A stretch of 64,000 bases of DNA from Halobacillus_B sp963739045 (GTDB lineage: Bacteria > Bacillota > Bacilli > Bacillales > Halobacillaceae), in contig CAVTYY010000004.1 in assembly GCA_963739045.1 (NCBI GenBank), forward strand, positions 868,001 through 932,000, given 5' to 3'. Positions 42,442-51,907 of the stretch are shown in pieces. Numbering within the stretch: position 1 is the stretch's first letter; each line of letters opens with the position of its first letter. The notes under the pieces are model-generated. The model did no database searches. It saw only the letters and a program-made list of their open reading frames with translations, and was not told the origin of the DNA. The translations under genes were made by a program, and so were the position numbers.

Positions 42442-42591
42442 GTGCTCGAATTCTCATGGAATGTATTTCGGCAGACAGGAAACATAGAAACCTATTTGTT
42501 AATCAAGGAAATGCAAGCCTCTGATAGCCAGCTGATCGATCAGCAAGAGAACTCATCTGAACAGGAATCTTCTGAAGAACCGAACTTGTAA
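42442..42591 (+). CDS. yqzL: YqzL-family small protein
   Basis: A 49-residue protein starting LEFSWNVFRQTGNIETYLLIKEM, the YqzL signature (B. subtilis, 47 residues: MLDFTWKVFSQTGNIDTYLLFKEL). The start is GTG at 42442 behind AAAGGCGG; the frame is open further upstream, but without that conserved beginning. The tail is polar and rich in Q, E and S. Function is unknown. The location between era and recO is conserved. Confidence 0.88.
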   Translation: MLEFSWNVFRQTGNIETYLLIKEMQASDSQLIDQQENSSEQESSEEPNL

Positions 42592-42608
42592 ATGAGCAGG
42601 TGAGCGAA

Positions 42609-43352
42609 TTGTTAGAAAAAGTAGAAGGCATTGTTATCCGGACAAGGGATTATGGAGAAACCCATAAAATTGTTACGATGATGACGAGAGAAAAAGGAAA
42701 AATTGGAGTAATGGCACGAGGTGCTAAGAAACCTAAGAGCAGAACCTCTTCTGTTACTCAGCCTTTTATACATGGAATGTATCTGCTTCAAATAGGGTCC
42801 GGTCTAGGATCGATGAGTCAAGGAGAAATGATGACATCACTACGGTCAGTCAGGGAAGATATTGTCAAAACAGCCTATGCCTCTTACTTGGCAGAATTGA
42901 CTGACAGACACATCGAGGAAAAGCAGCCGGATCCGTTTCTTTTTGAGCAGCTCCTTCAGTCTTATATTTGGATTGCTGAAGGAAAAGATCCTGAAATTAT
43001 CAGTTACATTTATGAATTGAAAATGTTTAAAAAAGCAGGATTTGCTCCTCAATTAGATCAATGTGTGAACTGCGGAAATCCAGACGGGCCGTTTTCATTC
43101 TCCATTAGAGAAGGAGGATTTCTATGTGTGCGATGTAAGCATCTTGATCCTGATTCTCGTGGTTTAACAGAGCCGTTGTCTAAGCTGCTGCGTCTGTTTT
43201 TACATATGGATATTAAACGTCTTGGTCAAGTTTCTATGAAGGAAGAAAATAAGAAATTCTTGCGCCAATTGATGGATGAGTACTATGATCAATATGGTGG
43301 GTATTTTCTTAAAACCAAAAAGTTTCTCAAACAGCTTGATTTGTTTTCATAA
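42609..43352 (+). CDS. recO: DNA repair protein RecO
   Basis: A 247-residue recombination mediator that helps RecA load on SSB-coated DNA. The N-terminal OB fold (VEGIVIRTRDYGETHKIVTMMTREKGKIGVMARGAKKPKSR) is followed by a helical part. A zinc motif is visible as CVNCG near residue 152 and CVRCK near 174. I choose TTG 42609 because it gives MLEKVEGIV, aligned with B. subtilis MLTKCEGIV, and has AGGTGAG five bases before it. GTG 42600 is the alternative. Confidence 0.93.
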   Translation: MLEKVEGIVIRTRDYGETHKIVTMMTREKGKIGVMARGAKKPKSRTSSVTQPFIHGMYLLQIGSGLGSMSQGEMMTSLRSVREDIVKTAYASYLAELTDRHIEEKQPDPFLFEQLLQSYIWIAEGKDPEIISYIYELKMFKKAGFAPQLDQCVNCGNPDGPFSFSIREGGFLCVRCKHLDPDSRGLTEPLSKLLRLFLHMDIKRLGQVSMKEENKKFLRQLMDEYYDQYGGYFLKTKKFLKQLDLFS

Positions 43353-43358
43353 CTATGA

Positions 43359-43387
43359 TTGACAAATTCTTATGTTTTGAGTATGCT
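43359..43387 (+). promoter_or_regulatory. Sigma-A promoter of glyQS
   Basis: A perfect TTGACA (43359-43364) is followed after 17 bases by TATGCT (43382-43387). Transcription should start near 43394, at the 5' end of the T-box leader. Confidence 0.8.
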
Positions 43388-43393
43388 TCATAT

Positions 43394-43602
43394 ACCAAAT
43401 ATACCGTTGCGAGGAAAGAAAGTAGTAGCTGACAACCTTCTCAATAGCGAGCCTGTGATAGTGAGAGTCAGGTGGGAATGGACCAGTGAAGGCGTTCTGG
43501 AGCAAACGATTGAAAGTGGCTTTCTGTACTAAAGAAAGCAAGTAGGGTGGAACCGCGGAAATCCCGTCCCTATGTCATTTGACATAGGGACGGGATTTTT
43601 TT
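43394..43602 (+). promoter_or_regulatory. T-box riboswitch (tRNA-Gly) of glyQS
   Basis: The conserved T-box sequence AGGGTGGAACCGCG is at 43544-43557. It is followed by an intrinsic terminator with near-perfect arms (43561-43577 and 43580-43595) and seven Ts (43596-43602). The Stem I region lies at about 43410-43505, and GGC at 43491-43493 is the likeliest glycine specifier, not proven by folding. Uncharged tRNA-Gly stabilises the antiterminator and turns on glyQS. Confidence 0.95.
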
Positions 43603-43622
43603 ATTCGATGGGAGGAAGAAAC

Positions 43623-44510
43623 ATGAACATCCAAAATATGATTTTAACCCTGCAAAACCATTGGTCTGAGCAGGGATGCTTATTAATGCAGGCGTATGAT
43701 GTAGAAAAAGGGGCCGGCACTATGTCTCCTATGACATTGCTTCGCAGTTTGGGACCTGAGCCGTGGAATGTGGCTTACGTTGAACCTTCAAGAAGACCAG
43801 CCGATGGGCGTTATGGTCAGAATCCAAACCGTTTGTATCAGCACCATCAATTCCAGGTCATTATGAAACCTTCCCCTGATCATATTCAGGAATTATACTT
43901 AGAATCGCTTCAAGCACTTGGAATTGATCCAGCCAAACATGATATTCGCTTTGTTGAAGACAACTGGGAGAATCCAACTCTCGGAGCGGCCGGTCTCGGC
44001 TGGGAAGTTTGGCTTGATGGAATGGAGATTACTCAATTTACTTATTTTCAGCAAATAGGCGGTTTAGAAGCCCGTCCAGTATCTGCAGAAATCACTTATG
44101 GACTTGAGCGCCTCGCGTCTTATATTCAAGATAAAGAAAATGTCTTTGAATTAGAATGGACCGATGGGGTAACCGTAGGAGATATTTTTATGCAGCCCGA
44201 GGTAGAACATTCGGTTTATACTTTTGAAGAATCTGATGAAGATATGCTCTTTCAGTTATTCAATACGTACGAAAAAGAAGCAGCCAGGATTATGGAAAAG
44301 GGATTAGTATTTCCTGCCTATGACTATGTTCTTAAATGTTCACACACCTTTAATCTGCTAGATGCCAAAGGGGTAATTTCCGTAACTGAGAGGACAGGCT
44401 ATATTGGCCGAGTTAGAAATCTAGCCCGTAAAATTGCTAAAACCTACGTGGAGGAACGTGAACGTTTGGGGTTCCCTATGCTAAAAAAGGAGGGTGGCAG
44501 CCATGACTAA
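43623..44510 (+). CDS. glyQ: Glycyl-tRNA synthetase alpha subunit
   Basis: The 295-residue catalytic subunit of the alpha2beta2 glycyl-tRNA synthetase. It starts MNIQNMILTLQNHWSEQGC and has the class II motifs in EPSRRPADGRYGQNPNR near residues 54-70 and PVSAEITYGLERLA near 151-164. ATG 43623 follows GGAGGAAG. The open frame upstream lies in the T-box terminator and is not coding. It overlaps glyS by eight bases. Confidence 0.97.
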   Translation: MNIQNMILTLQNHWSEQGCLLMQAYDVEKGAGTMSPMTLLRSLGPEPWNVAYVEPSRRPADGRYGQNPNRLYQHHQFQVIMKPSPDHIQELYLESLQALGIDPAKHDIRFVEDNWENPTLGAAGLGWEVWLDGMEITQFTYFQQIGGLEARPVSAEITYGLERLASYIQDKENVFELEWTDGVTVGDIFMQPEVEHSVYTFEESDEDMLFQLFNTYEKEAARIMEKGLVFPAYDYVLKCSHTFNLLDAKGVISVTERTGYIGRVRNLARKIAKTYVEERERLGFPMLKKEGGSHD

Positions 44511-46587
44511 AACAGTATTGTTTGAGCTCGGTTTAGAAGAAATGCCCGCAAGGTTTATGGATGACGCAGTGGATCAGCTGCAAATGAAAACGGAAGCTTG
44601 GCTGAAGGAACAGAGAATTCCTTATGGTTCTGTCAAGATCTTCTCAACTCCAAGAAGATTAGCGGTAAAAATTTCAGAGGCAGCTGACAAACAGCCGGAC
44701 GTTGAAGAAGAGGCAAAAGGTCCTGCTAAGAAAATAGCATTAAACGAAGAAGGAGAATGGTCAAAGGCCGCCATCGGCTTTTCTAAAGGACAGGGTAAGA
44801 GTGTAGAGGATATTTACTTTAAAGAGATTAATGGTACCGAATACGTGCACATTAATAAATTTATTGCAGGGAAGAACACCATCCATTTATTAAAAGAATT
44901 CCAAGACGTATTTTTAAACATAACCTTTCCTAAGAATATGCGCTGGGGGAATTTAGATCTAAGATATGCCCGCCCCATCCGCTGGATTGCTGCGCTTTAC
45001 GGAGAAGAAGTCATCCCGTTAGAAATTGCCAATGTAACTGCGGATCGTTTTACATTCGGCCATCGTTTCCTTGGGAAAAGAGTGGAATTCCCATCCGCTG
45101 AAAGTTATGAAGATGTTCTGAAAGCGGAATATGTGATCGCTGATGCTAATGCCAGAAAAGAAACCATTTTAGCTCAGCTTAAAGAACTAGAGCGAAGTAA
45201 AGGTTGGAAACTTATTTTAGATGAAGATTTACTTACCGAGGTTACCCATTTAGTCGAGTATCCTACCGTGTTCAGTGGATCCTTCCAGGATGAATTTTTA
45301 CAAGTTCCTGAAGAAGCGTTAATTACTTCTATGAAAGAGCATCAGCGATATTTCCCCGTAAGAAATCAAACGGGAGAGTTACTTCCTTACTTTGCAGGGG
45401 TGCGTAACGGAGATGAAAATTATATTGAAAATGTATCTAAAGGAAATGAGAAGGTTTTAAGAGCCCGTCTTGCTGATGCTCAATTCTTCTTTGAAGAAGA
45501 CCAAAAAGGGACTTTGGAAGAAAAAACAGCCAAGCTAACCCGCATGGTCTTCCAGGAGGAACTAGGTACGCTTCATGATAAGGCAATGAGAGTAAATGAA
45601 ATTGCCGAAAAAATAAGCAATCTCCTCAATCTTGAAGATCGAGAAATTAAGCAAGCCAAAAGAGCAGCGCAAATTTGTAAATTTGATTTAGTTACACATA
45701 TGGTAGATGAATTTACAGAATTACAAGGTATTATGGGAGAAAAGTATGCGCGGATCTTTGGCGAAGATGAAGCGGTAGCACGAGCCATTAATGAACACTA
45801 TATGCCGAGACAGGCAAATGGTGAGCTACCTGAAACTCTTGTTGGGTCAATCGTCAGTATTGCAGATAAATTAGATACGATCATTGGTTCAATAGCTATT
45901 GGAATTATTCCCACTGGCTCTCAGGATCCTTATGGACTGAGAAGGCAAGCACTAGGCGTGCTTCAGACGCTGCAAAAACAGGGGTGGTCTATCAGAGTCG
46001 AGACTCTTCTGGACCTTGTGCTTTCAATGTATCAGGAATTAGGGCTGCCCACCCGTCCCCATCAGGAAATAGCCGAGGATATTCAGGAGTTCTTTAAGGT
46101 TCGTGCCGCATATTTACTTCGTGAAGAAAATATGGATCCAGATATCGTTGAAGCCGTACTGGCCAAAGGAATACAAATCTTTCCCGTGACTCTTAAAAAA
46201 GCGGTAATCCTGGGAGGGAAACGCCAGGATGAGGCTTTCAAACCTGTTCACGAAGCATTAGGAAGAGTCCTTAATATTGCGAAAAAAGCTGATAGCAATC
46301 AGGTGAATCCGGAATTGTTTGCCAATGAATCAGAAACAAATTTATATGCTGCTTTTCAGTCTGTTCACAGCAGCTATCAGCAAGCTATGACAGAAGAAAG
46401 GCCAGAGGATGCGCTCGATGAACTTTCAAAGTTAACTGAGCCGATCCACGCATTTTTTGATCATACGATGGTAATGGATGAGAATGATCAAATAAGAACA
46501 AATCGCTTGGCACTGTTAAACCAGATTGCTGAAGATATTACCTTGTTTGCAGATCTTAATGAAGTCCAATGGAAGCAGCAGTATTAA
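44503..46587 (+). CDS. glyS: Glycyl-tRNA synthetase beta subunit
   Basis: The 694-residue tRNA-recognising subunit. It starts MTKTVLFELGLEEMPARFM, the family N-terminus, with the conserved KNMRWGN near residues 144-150 and RRQALGVLQTL near 485-495. The C-terminal part carries the anticodon-binding DALR-like domain. ATG 44503 has AAGGAGG at good spacing; a GTG three codons earlier overlaps that site. It is translationally coupled to glyQ. Confidence 0.96.
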   Translation: MTKTVLFELGLEEMPARFMDDAVDQLQMKTEAWLKEQRIPYGSVKIFSTPRRLAVKISEAADKQPDVEEEAKGPAKKIALNEEGEWSKAAIGFSKGQGKSVEDIYFKEINGTEYVHINKFIAGKNTIHLLKEFQDVFLNITFPKNMRWGNLDLRYARPIRWIAALYGEEVIPLEIANVTADRFTFGHRFLGKRVEFPSAESYEDVLKAEYVIADANARKETILAQLKELERSKGWKLILDEDLLTEVTHLVEYPTVFSGSFQDEFLQVPEEALITSMKEHQRYFPVRNQTGELLPYFAGVRNGDENYIENVSKGNEKVLRARLADAQFFFEEDQKGTLEEKTAKLTRMVFQEELGTLHDKAMRVNEIAEKISNLLNLEDREIKQAKRAAQICKFDLVTHMVDEFTELQGIMGEKYARIFGEDEAVARAINEHYMPRQANGELPETLVGSIVSIADKLDTIIGSIAIGIIPTGSQDPYGLRRQALGVLQTLQKQGWSIRVETLLDLVLSMYQELGLPTRPHQEIAEDIQEFFKVRAAYLLREENMDPDIVEAVLAKGIQIFPVTLKKAVILGGKRQDEAFKPVHEALGRVLNIAKKADSNQVNPELFANESETNLYAAFQSVHSSYQQAMTEERPEDALDELSKLTEPIHAFFDHTMVMDENDQIRTNRLALLNQIAEDITLFADLNEVQWKQQY

Positions 46588-46596
46588 ACTCCTATC

Positions 46597-46625
46597 TTTT
46601 ACCCTGGTTAAAAATGATATATAAT
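46597..46625 (+). promoter_or_regulatory. Sigma-A promoter of ccpN
   Basis: TTTTAC (46597-46602) and a perfect TATAAT (46620-46625) are 17 bases apart, 43 bases before the ccpN start. Confidence 0.7.
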
Positions 46626-46668
46626 AATTAAATAGTATGACACAGTCAGTGATCAGGGTGGTGAAAGA

Positions 46669-47298
46669 ATGGAACTTTCCGACCGTCAAGAACACATTAT
46701 ACAAATTGTAAAAGATAATGGTCCGATTACCGGTGAACATATCGCTGATCGCTTAAACCTGACCCGGGCAACTTTAAGACCTGATTTAGCCATACTTACT
46801 ATGGCAGGTTTTTTGGATGCCCGTCCAAGGGTCGGCTACTTTTTTACGGGAAAAACCGGTACTGAACTTCTTACAGAGAAATTGAAGAAATTTAAAGTAG
46901 AGGAGTATCAGTCCGTTCCTATTGTTGTAGAAGAGAATGTATCCGTTTATGATGCCATTTGTACAATGTTCTTAGAAGATGTTGGGACTTTATTTGTTAC
47001 AGACGACCTGTCCCATTTAACGGGAGTCCTCTCAAGAAAAGACTTATTGAGAGCGAGCATGGGAAATCAGGATATCAATTCAATTCCTGTTCATATTATT
47101 ATGACAAGAATGCCGAACATAACGGTTTGTAAGCAAGAAGATTTACTCGTTGACGCTGCACAGCAATTGATTGAAAAGCAAATTGATGGGCTCCCGGTTA
47201 TTGTCCCTCGTGAAAAGGGGTTAGAAGTGATAGGCAGAATAACTAAAACAAATATTACGAAAGCTTTAGTAGAACTAGCTAGGGACGAACACTTATAA
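46669..47298 (+). CDS. ccpN: Transcriptional repressor CcpN
   Basis: A 209-residue repressor with an N-terminal winged-helix domain (LSDRQEHIIQIVKDNGPITGEHIADRLNLTRATLRPDL, about residues 2-39) and two CBS domains (about 75-135 and 140-205). In B. subtilis CcpN represses gapB and pckA during glycolysis, with ATP/ADP sensed through the CBS domains. It lies next to ppsR (yqfL), also linked to gluconeogenesis control. Confidence 0.94.
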   Translation: MELSDRQEHIIQIVKDNGPITGEHIADRLNLTRATLRPDLAILTMAGFLDARPRVGYFFTGKTGTELLTEKLKKFKVEEYQSVPIVVEENVSVYDAICTMFLEDVGTLFVTDDLSHLTGVLSRKDLLRASMGNQDINSIPVHIIMTRMPNITVCKQEDLLVDAAQQLIEKQIDGLPVIVPREKGLEVIGRITKTNITKALVELARDEHL

Positions 47299-47323
47299 CG
47301 CGTCCTTTCAAGGGGGGATAGGT

Positions 47324-48136
47324 ATGAAAAAGCCTTTAATCTATGTAATCTCTGACTCAGTTGGAGAGACAGCTGAATTAGTGGTAAAGGCAGCGCTCAG
47401 CCAGTTTGATGATGGTCCTTTTGATTTACAACGGGTCCCTTATGTAGAAGATAAGGGGACGATAAATGAAACCATTCTCCAAGCAAAAGAACACGAAGCT
47501 ATGATCGGGTTTACCTTAGTCATTCCAGAATTCAGAACCCATTTATTATCAGAAGCAAAAAAACACAACATAGAATGCATTGATATCATGGGTCCGATGA
47601 TGGATGCAATGGAGCGGTATTTTAAAACAGAACCCCGCTTAGAACCTGGGCTAGTCCATAAACTCGACGAAGATTATTTTAAACGAGTAGAAGCTATCGA
47701 GTTTGCAGTTCGTTATGATGACGGCCGTGATCCAAGAGGTATTAGTCGAGCAGATATTGTTCTCATTGGAGTTTCCCGAACATCGAAAACTCCCTTGTCT
47801 CAATACTTAGCACACAAGAGATTAAAAGTTGCCAATGTGCCAATAGTTCCTGAGGTAGAGCCTCCTATGGAGCTGTACAAAGTAGACCCATCCAAATGTA
47901 TTGGTTTAAAAATCAGTGCTGAAAAACTAAATGATATTCGCAAAGAACGATTAAAGTCCCTTGGGCTGGGATCTCAAGCAAGCTATGCAAATATGGAAAG
48001 AATTCATCAGGAAATTAATCACTTCAATCGCGTAGTAGATCGGATTGGCTGCCATGTGATAGACGTATCCAATAAAGCAGTAGAAGAAACTGCAAACGTA
48101 ATAATGAATAAATTACGCGAGGATGCCCAACAATAG
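47324..48136 (+). CDS. yqfL: Pyruvate, water/phosphate dikinase regulatory protein (YqfL/PSRP family)
   Basis: A 270-residue DUF299-family bifunctional kinase/phosphorylase that switches phosphoenolpyruvate synthase or pyruvate phosphate dikinase off and on using ADP and phosphate. The N-terminal SDSVGETAELVVKAAL is near residues 7-22, and the P-loop-like GVSRTSKTPLSQYLA lies near 149-163. It follows ccpN by 25 bases. In B. subtilis YqfL modulates CcpN activity, matching the operon arrangement. Confidence 0.93.
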   Translation: MKKPLIYVISDSVGETAELVVKAALSQFDDGPFDLQRVPYVEDKGTINETILQAKEHEAMIGFTLVIPEFRTHLLSEAKKHNIECIDIMGPMMDAMERYFKTEPRLEPGLVHKLDEDYFKRVEAIEFAVRYDDGRDPRGISRADIVLIGVSRTSKTPLSQYLAHKRLKVANVPIVPEVEPPMELYKVDPSKCIGLKISAEKLNDIRKERLKSLGLGSQASYANMERIHQEINHFNRVVDRIGCHVIDVSNKAVEETANVIMNKLREDAQQ

Positions 48137-48150
48137 TACAAATTAAGTAG

Positions 48151-48178
48151 AAGTCGCGCATAAACAGCGCGACTTTTC
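48151..48178 (+). terminator. Terminator of ccpN-yqfL
   Basis: AAGTCGCGC and GCGCGACTT pair around a 7-base loop, followed by TTCTT, 15 bases past the stop codon. Confidence 0.8.
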
Positions 48179-48350
48179 TTGGGGAGTTTATTAAAAAGGT
48201 AAAATTCGTCATGGCTTTACGGTTGATAATGTATTATAATATGAATTTGTGAAAAAACAGGAAGGCTGAATTTATGATAAACACTTGTCAGAAAAATAAA
48301 ACATTCGTAATACGGCAGGATTCTTCAAATGGGTGTAGAACTATTCAATT

Positions 48351-48812
48351 ATGCTGAATCAAATACCAAACATATGGGTAGATGCAGATAGTTGTCCTGT
48401 TAAAGAAGAAATTATTGAGATAAGTAAGCTTTATTCGGCCGAGCCGAAGTTCATTACAACGATTAATCATTTCAGCCGCAATTTGGAAGGTGCGTGGAAA
48501 TTCCTCGATGATGGTTCTCAATCCGTGGACATTTATATTATGAATCACGCTGAACCAGGTGACATTGTTATTAGTCAAGATTTGTCTCTAGCCGTGCTGT
48601 TAACTGGAAGAGGGGTTTATGTCATTACTCCAAGAGGTAAACTGATTAGTGAAGAGGATGCGGAAGAAATTATGTTTAATAAGCATCTGAGGCAAAAAAC
48701 GTTAAAAAAGAAGGGGAAGTGGAAGGGTCCTTCTTCTTTTACAAATAAAGATCGAGAAGCTTTTCGTTATGTTTTTGAAAAAACATTGGCAAATAATGAA
48801 GGGATTCAGTAG
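48351..48812 (+). CDS. yqxD: UPF0178 (YaiI/YqxD) NYN-like protein
   Basis: A 153-residue DUF188 protein with the acidic motif IWVDADSCPVKEEI near residues 7-20 and GDIVISQDLSLAVLL near 70-84, typical of the NYN/PIN-like nuclease fold. Function is uncertain. It lies just upstream of dnaG as in B. subtilis. The start is less sure: ATG 48351 has only a distant GGGTG as a ribosome site. A perfect TATAAT at 48235-48240 may be its -10, with no clear -35. Confidence 0.88.
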   Translation: MLNQIPNIWVDADSCPVKEEIIEISKLYSAEPKFITTINHFSRNLEGAWKFLDDGSQSVDIYIMNHAEPGDIVISQDLSLAVLLTGRGVYVITPRGKLISEEDAEEIMFNKHLRQKTLKKKGKWKGPSSFTNKDREAFRYVFEKTLANNEGIQ

Positions 48813-48847
48813 TTCTTCTCGAATAAAATTCTAGTATGGTGATGAGA

Positions 48848-50665
48848 ATGGCTGGACATATTCCAGAGGAAATGGTAGATGAAATTAGAAAATCGATAGA
48901 CATTGCTGATGTCGTTGGAGAGTACGTGCAGCTAAAAAAGCAGGGTCGGAATTACTTCGGGCTTTGTCCCTTTCATGGAGAAAACACTCCTTCTTTTTCC
49001 GTGTCTAGTGATAAGCAGATCTTTCATTGCTTTGGATGCGGAAAGGGAGGGAACGTGTATACCTTCCTGATGGAAATGGAAGGTTACAGTTTTATTCAGG
49101 CAGTTACACATTTAGCTGAACAGACTGGCACCCAACTTCCAGAGCAATATAATGAAGATAATGCAGCAGAACGAAATCCTGAATCGCAAAACATTCTGGA
49201 GGCCCATCAATGGCTGGTAAAGCTTTATCACCATTTACTCCGTAATTCAAAAGATGGAAAACAGGCGTATGAATATTTAGTGGATCGGGGTTTTACGGAC
49301 GAAATCATCGAGAAGTACCAATTAGGCTATTCTCCAAGCTCCAAGGATTTTGTAGCCACTTTTTTAGAGAAAAAAGGTTTTCATCCTCAAACGATGGTGA
49401 AAGCAGGACTTTTAAGTGTTAACAGCGAAGGTGAGTATTCGGACCGTTTCAGAGGAAGAATTATTTTTCCTCTGCGCAATCATCTTGGGAAGACGGTAGC
49501 ATTTGCTGGCCGCGCTCTAGGTGATCAGCAGCCTAAATATTTGAACAGCCCTGAAACGGAGCTGTTTCATAAAGGGCAGCTGCTTTACAATTTTGATTTA
49601 GCCAGATCATCTATTCGAAAACAGAACTCCGTAGTATTATTTGAGGGGTATGCAGATGTAATCTCCTCTTATCAAGCTGGAGTGACGAATGCAGTAGGAA
49701 CAATGGGTACTTCCATTTCCACCAATCAAGCGAAGCTTCTCAAGCGTTATGCAGACAAAGTTATTATTTGTTATGACGGAGATCAGGCAGGGATTGATGC
49801 AGCGGTTAAAGCGGCAAAGCTTGTGAAAAATGTCGGCTGTCAATCCAATGTCGCCCGGCTTCCTGAAGGACAAGATCCGGATGACTTTATCCGCAAAAAC
49901 GGTGGAGAGCGATTTAAAAGAGAAATCCTAGATACGAGTGATACGTACGTAACCTTTATAATGAGTTACTTAAAGCGTAATTACAATCTTCAATTAGAAG
50001 GAGATCGTATCTCGTATATCGAAGAGGTATTAAAGGAGGTCGCTCAGCTTGACCGGGCGGTAGAAAGAGAACACTACCTCCATGAGATATCGCAGGAATT
50101 TCAAATGTCGATGGACACTCTCAAAGAAGAGGTTCAGCAAATTAGAAGCCATCTCGGAGCGGAAAAGGATAGTGTTCGAGAGAGGCGGCATACTAATCGC
50201 AGCAGCGATTATTCGTTACAGCATAAACTTCTCCCGGCATTTCATAATGCCGAACGGAAGCTGATTGCATATATGTTGAAAGACCCTATTATTGCTGATA
50301 AAGTTCAGGAGGAATTAGGAGGCGCATTTAATATTTCTGACCATCAGGTTATTGTGACCCATCTTTATGCATATTATGAAGACGGCAATGAATCAGATAT
50401 TAGTCAGTTTGTAGAGCGTCTGGATGATCAATCCTTAAAGAACCTGGTCATACAGCTGGCCATGGCGCCAGGAAATGATGAAATCTCAGATCAGGAACTG
50501 CAGGATTATATTCATCAAATTAATTTAGAGTATAAGGACCGGAAGGATATTAAACTTTTGAGGGCAGACTTGAAAGCAGCAGAGCAGCAAAAAGATCCAA
50601 TTAAAGCCGCTCAAATTGCGATGGAGATCCTGCAAAGGAAGAAGGAAACGAAGAATATCCATTGA
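48848..50665 (+). CDS. dnaG: DNA primase
   Basis: A 605-residue primase. The zinc domain (about 1-100) has CPFHGE near 39-44 and CFGCG near 60-64. The TOPRIM catalytic core (about 110-430) contains VLFEGYADV near 263-271 and the aspartates in CYDGDQAG near 310-317. The C-terminal helicase-binding domain follows. Several start codons are in frame (48836, 48839, 48842, 48848). I choose ATG 48848 because it aligns with B. subtilis and has GGTGATGAG upstream. It forms the dnaG-rpoD operon. Confidence 0.95.
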   Translation: MAGHIPEEMVDEIRKSIDIADVVGEYVQLKKQGRNYFGLCPFHGENTPSFSVSSDKQIFHCFGCGKGGNVYTFLMEMEGYSFIQAVTHLAEQTGTQLPEQYNEDNAAERNPESQNILEAHQWLVKLYHHLLRNSKDGKQAYEYLVDRGFTDEIIEKYQLGYSPSSKDFVATFLEKKGFHPQTMVKAGLLSVNSEGEYSDRFRGRIIFPLRNHLGKTVAFAGRALGDQQPKYLNSPETELFHKGQLLYNFDLARSSIRKQNSVVLFEGYADVISSYQAGVTNAVGTMGTSISTNQAKLLKRYADKVIICYDGDQAGIDAAVKAAKLVKNVGCQSNVARLPEGQDPDDFIRKNGGERFKREILDTSDTYVTFIMSYLKRNYNLQLEGDRISYIEEVLKEVAQLDRAVEREHYLHEISQEFQMSMDTLKEEVQQIRSHLGAEKDSVRERRHTNRSSDYSLQHKLLPAFHNAERKLIAYMLKDPIIADKVQEELGGAFNISDHQVIVTHLYAYYEDGNESDISQFVERLDDQSLKNLVIQLAMAPGNDEISDQELQDYIHQINLEYKDRKDIKLLRADLKAAEQQKDPIKAAQIAMEILQRKKETKNIH

Positions 50666-50701
50666 TGGTTTCGTATAGATACGTTGGAAGGAGGGGGACT
50701 T

Positions 50702-51829
50702 ATGGCAGATAAGCAGAAACAGCCATTACGTTCTAAAGAAGAAGAAAACGAATTAACCCTTGAGCAGGCCAAAGCTCAAGTCTTGGAAATTGGGAAGAAG
50801 CGGGGAGTACTTGCTTACGAAGAAGTAGCAGACAAACTCTCAAGCTTTGAATTAGATTCTGACCAAATGGATGAATTTTACGAACACCTTACTGAACAAG
50901 GTATTGAGGTAATTGGTGATTCCGACCAGGATCCAAGCATGCAGCAGATCAATAAGGAAGAAGAATTTGATCTTAATGACCTTAGTGTTCCGCCTGGAGT
51001 GAAGATTAATGATCCTGTCCGTATGTATTTAAAAGAAATTGGACGAGTAAATCTTCTCGCAGCAAAAGAGGAAATTAGTCTGGCTCAGCGTATTGAAAAT
51101 GGCGATGAAGAAGCAAAACGGGACTTGGCAGAAGCCAATCTGCGACTAGTGGTAAGTATTGCAAAAAGATACGTAGGACGCGGAATGCTCTTCCTTGATT
51201 TAATTCAAGAAGGAAATATGGGCTTAATTAAAGCTGTAGAAAAGTTTGATTATCGTAAAGGGTATAAATTTAGTACGTATGCTACCTGGTGGATCAGACA
51301 GGCCATAACCCGTGCGATTGCCGATCAGGCGCGTACCATTCGTATCCCTGTTCACATGGTAGAGACTATTAATAAGCTAATCCGTGTACAGCGTCAATTG
51401 CTGCAGGATTTAGGGCGCGAACCTACACCTGAAGAAATCGCTCAGGATATGGAGCTGACTCCGGATAAAGTCCGCGAAATATTAAAGATTGCGCAAGAAC
51501 CTGTTTCCTTAGAGACACCTATTGGTGAAGAAGACGACTCTCACCTTGGTGATTTCATTGAAGATCAGGAAGCTACCTCTCCTTCAGATCACGCTGCTTA
51601 TGAATTGTTGAAAGAGCAGCTGGAAGATGTGCTGGACACACTTACAGACCGAGAAGAAAACGTATTAAGACTTCGTTTTGGACTGGATGACGGCCGTACC
51701 CGTACCCTGGAAGAAGTCGGTAAAGTATTTGGTGTAACAAGGGAAAGAATTCGTCAGATTGAAGCTAAAGCCCTTCGTAAACTGAGACACCCTAGCCGAA
51801 GCAAGCGTCTAAAAGATTTCATGGAATAA
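50702..51829 (+). CDS. rpoD: RNA polymerase primary sigma factor SigA
   Basis: The 375-residue housekeeping sigma factor. An acidic region 1.1 is followed by region 1.2 (DPVRMYLKEIGRV near 109-121), region 2 with YATWWIRQAITRAIADQARTIR near 196-217, and region 3. Region 4 with the helix-turn-helix VTRERIRQIEAKALRKLRHPSR lies near 345-366. ATG 50702 follows AAGGAGGGGG. It is downstream of dnaG in the classic macromolecular-synthesis operon and ends at a terminator. Confidence 0.98.
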   Translation: MADKQKQPLRSKEEENELTLEQAKAQVLEIGKKRGVLAYEEVADKLSSFELDSDQMDEFYEHLTEQGIEVIGDSDQDPSMQQINKEEEFDLNDLSVPPGVKINDPVRMYLKEIGRVNLLAAKEEISLAQRIENGDEEAKRDLAEANLRLVVSIAKRYVGRGMLFLDLIQEGNMGLIKAVEKFDYRKGYKFSTYATWWIRQAITRAIADQARTIRIPVHMVETINKLIRVQRQLLQDLGREPTPEEIAQDMELTPDKVREILKIAQEPVSLETPIGEEDDSHLGDFIEDQEATSPSDHAAYELLKEQLEDVLDTLTDREENVLRLRFGLDDGRTRTLEEVGKVFGVTRERIRQIEAKALRKLRHPSRSKRLKDFME

Positions 51830-51840
51830 GACACTTAAAG

Positions 51841-51883
51841 CTCAGGGCCGTTCCCTCATTTTCAGGGTGGTCCTGAGTTTTTA
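51841..51883 (+). terminator. Terminator of dnaG-rpoD
   Basis: CTCAGGGCC...CCCT pairs with AGGG...GGTCCTGAG in a slightly interrupted stem, followed by five Ts, 12 bases past the rpoD stop. Confidence 0.85.
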
Positions 51884-51907
51884 TTATCTTTTTTTCGAGG
51901 TGATGTT

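Noticed and set aside
48211..48240. Full sigma-A promoter before yqxD
   Set aside because: A perfect TATAAT is present at 48235, but no -35 hexamer at 16-18 bases is convincing, so it is only mentioned under the gene.
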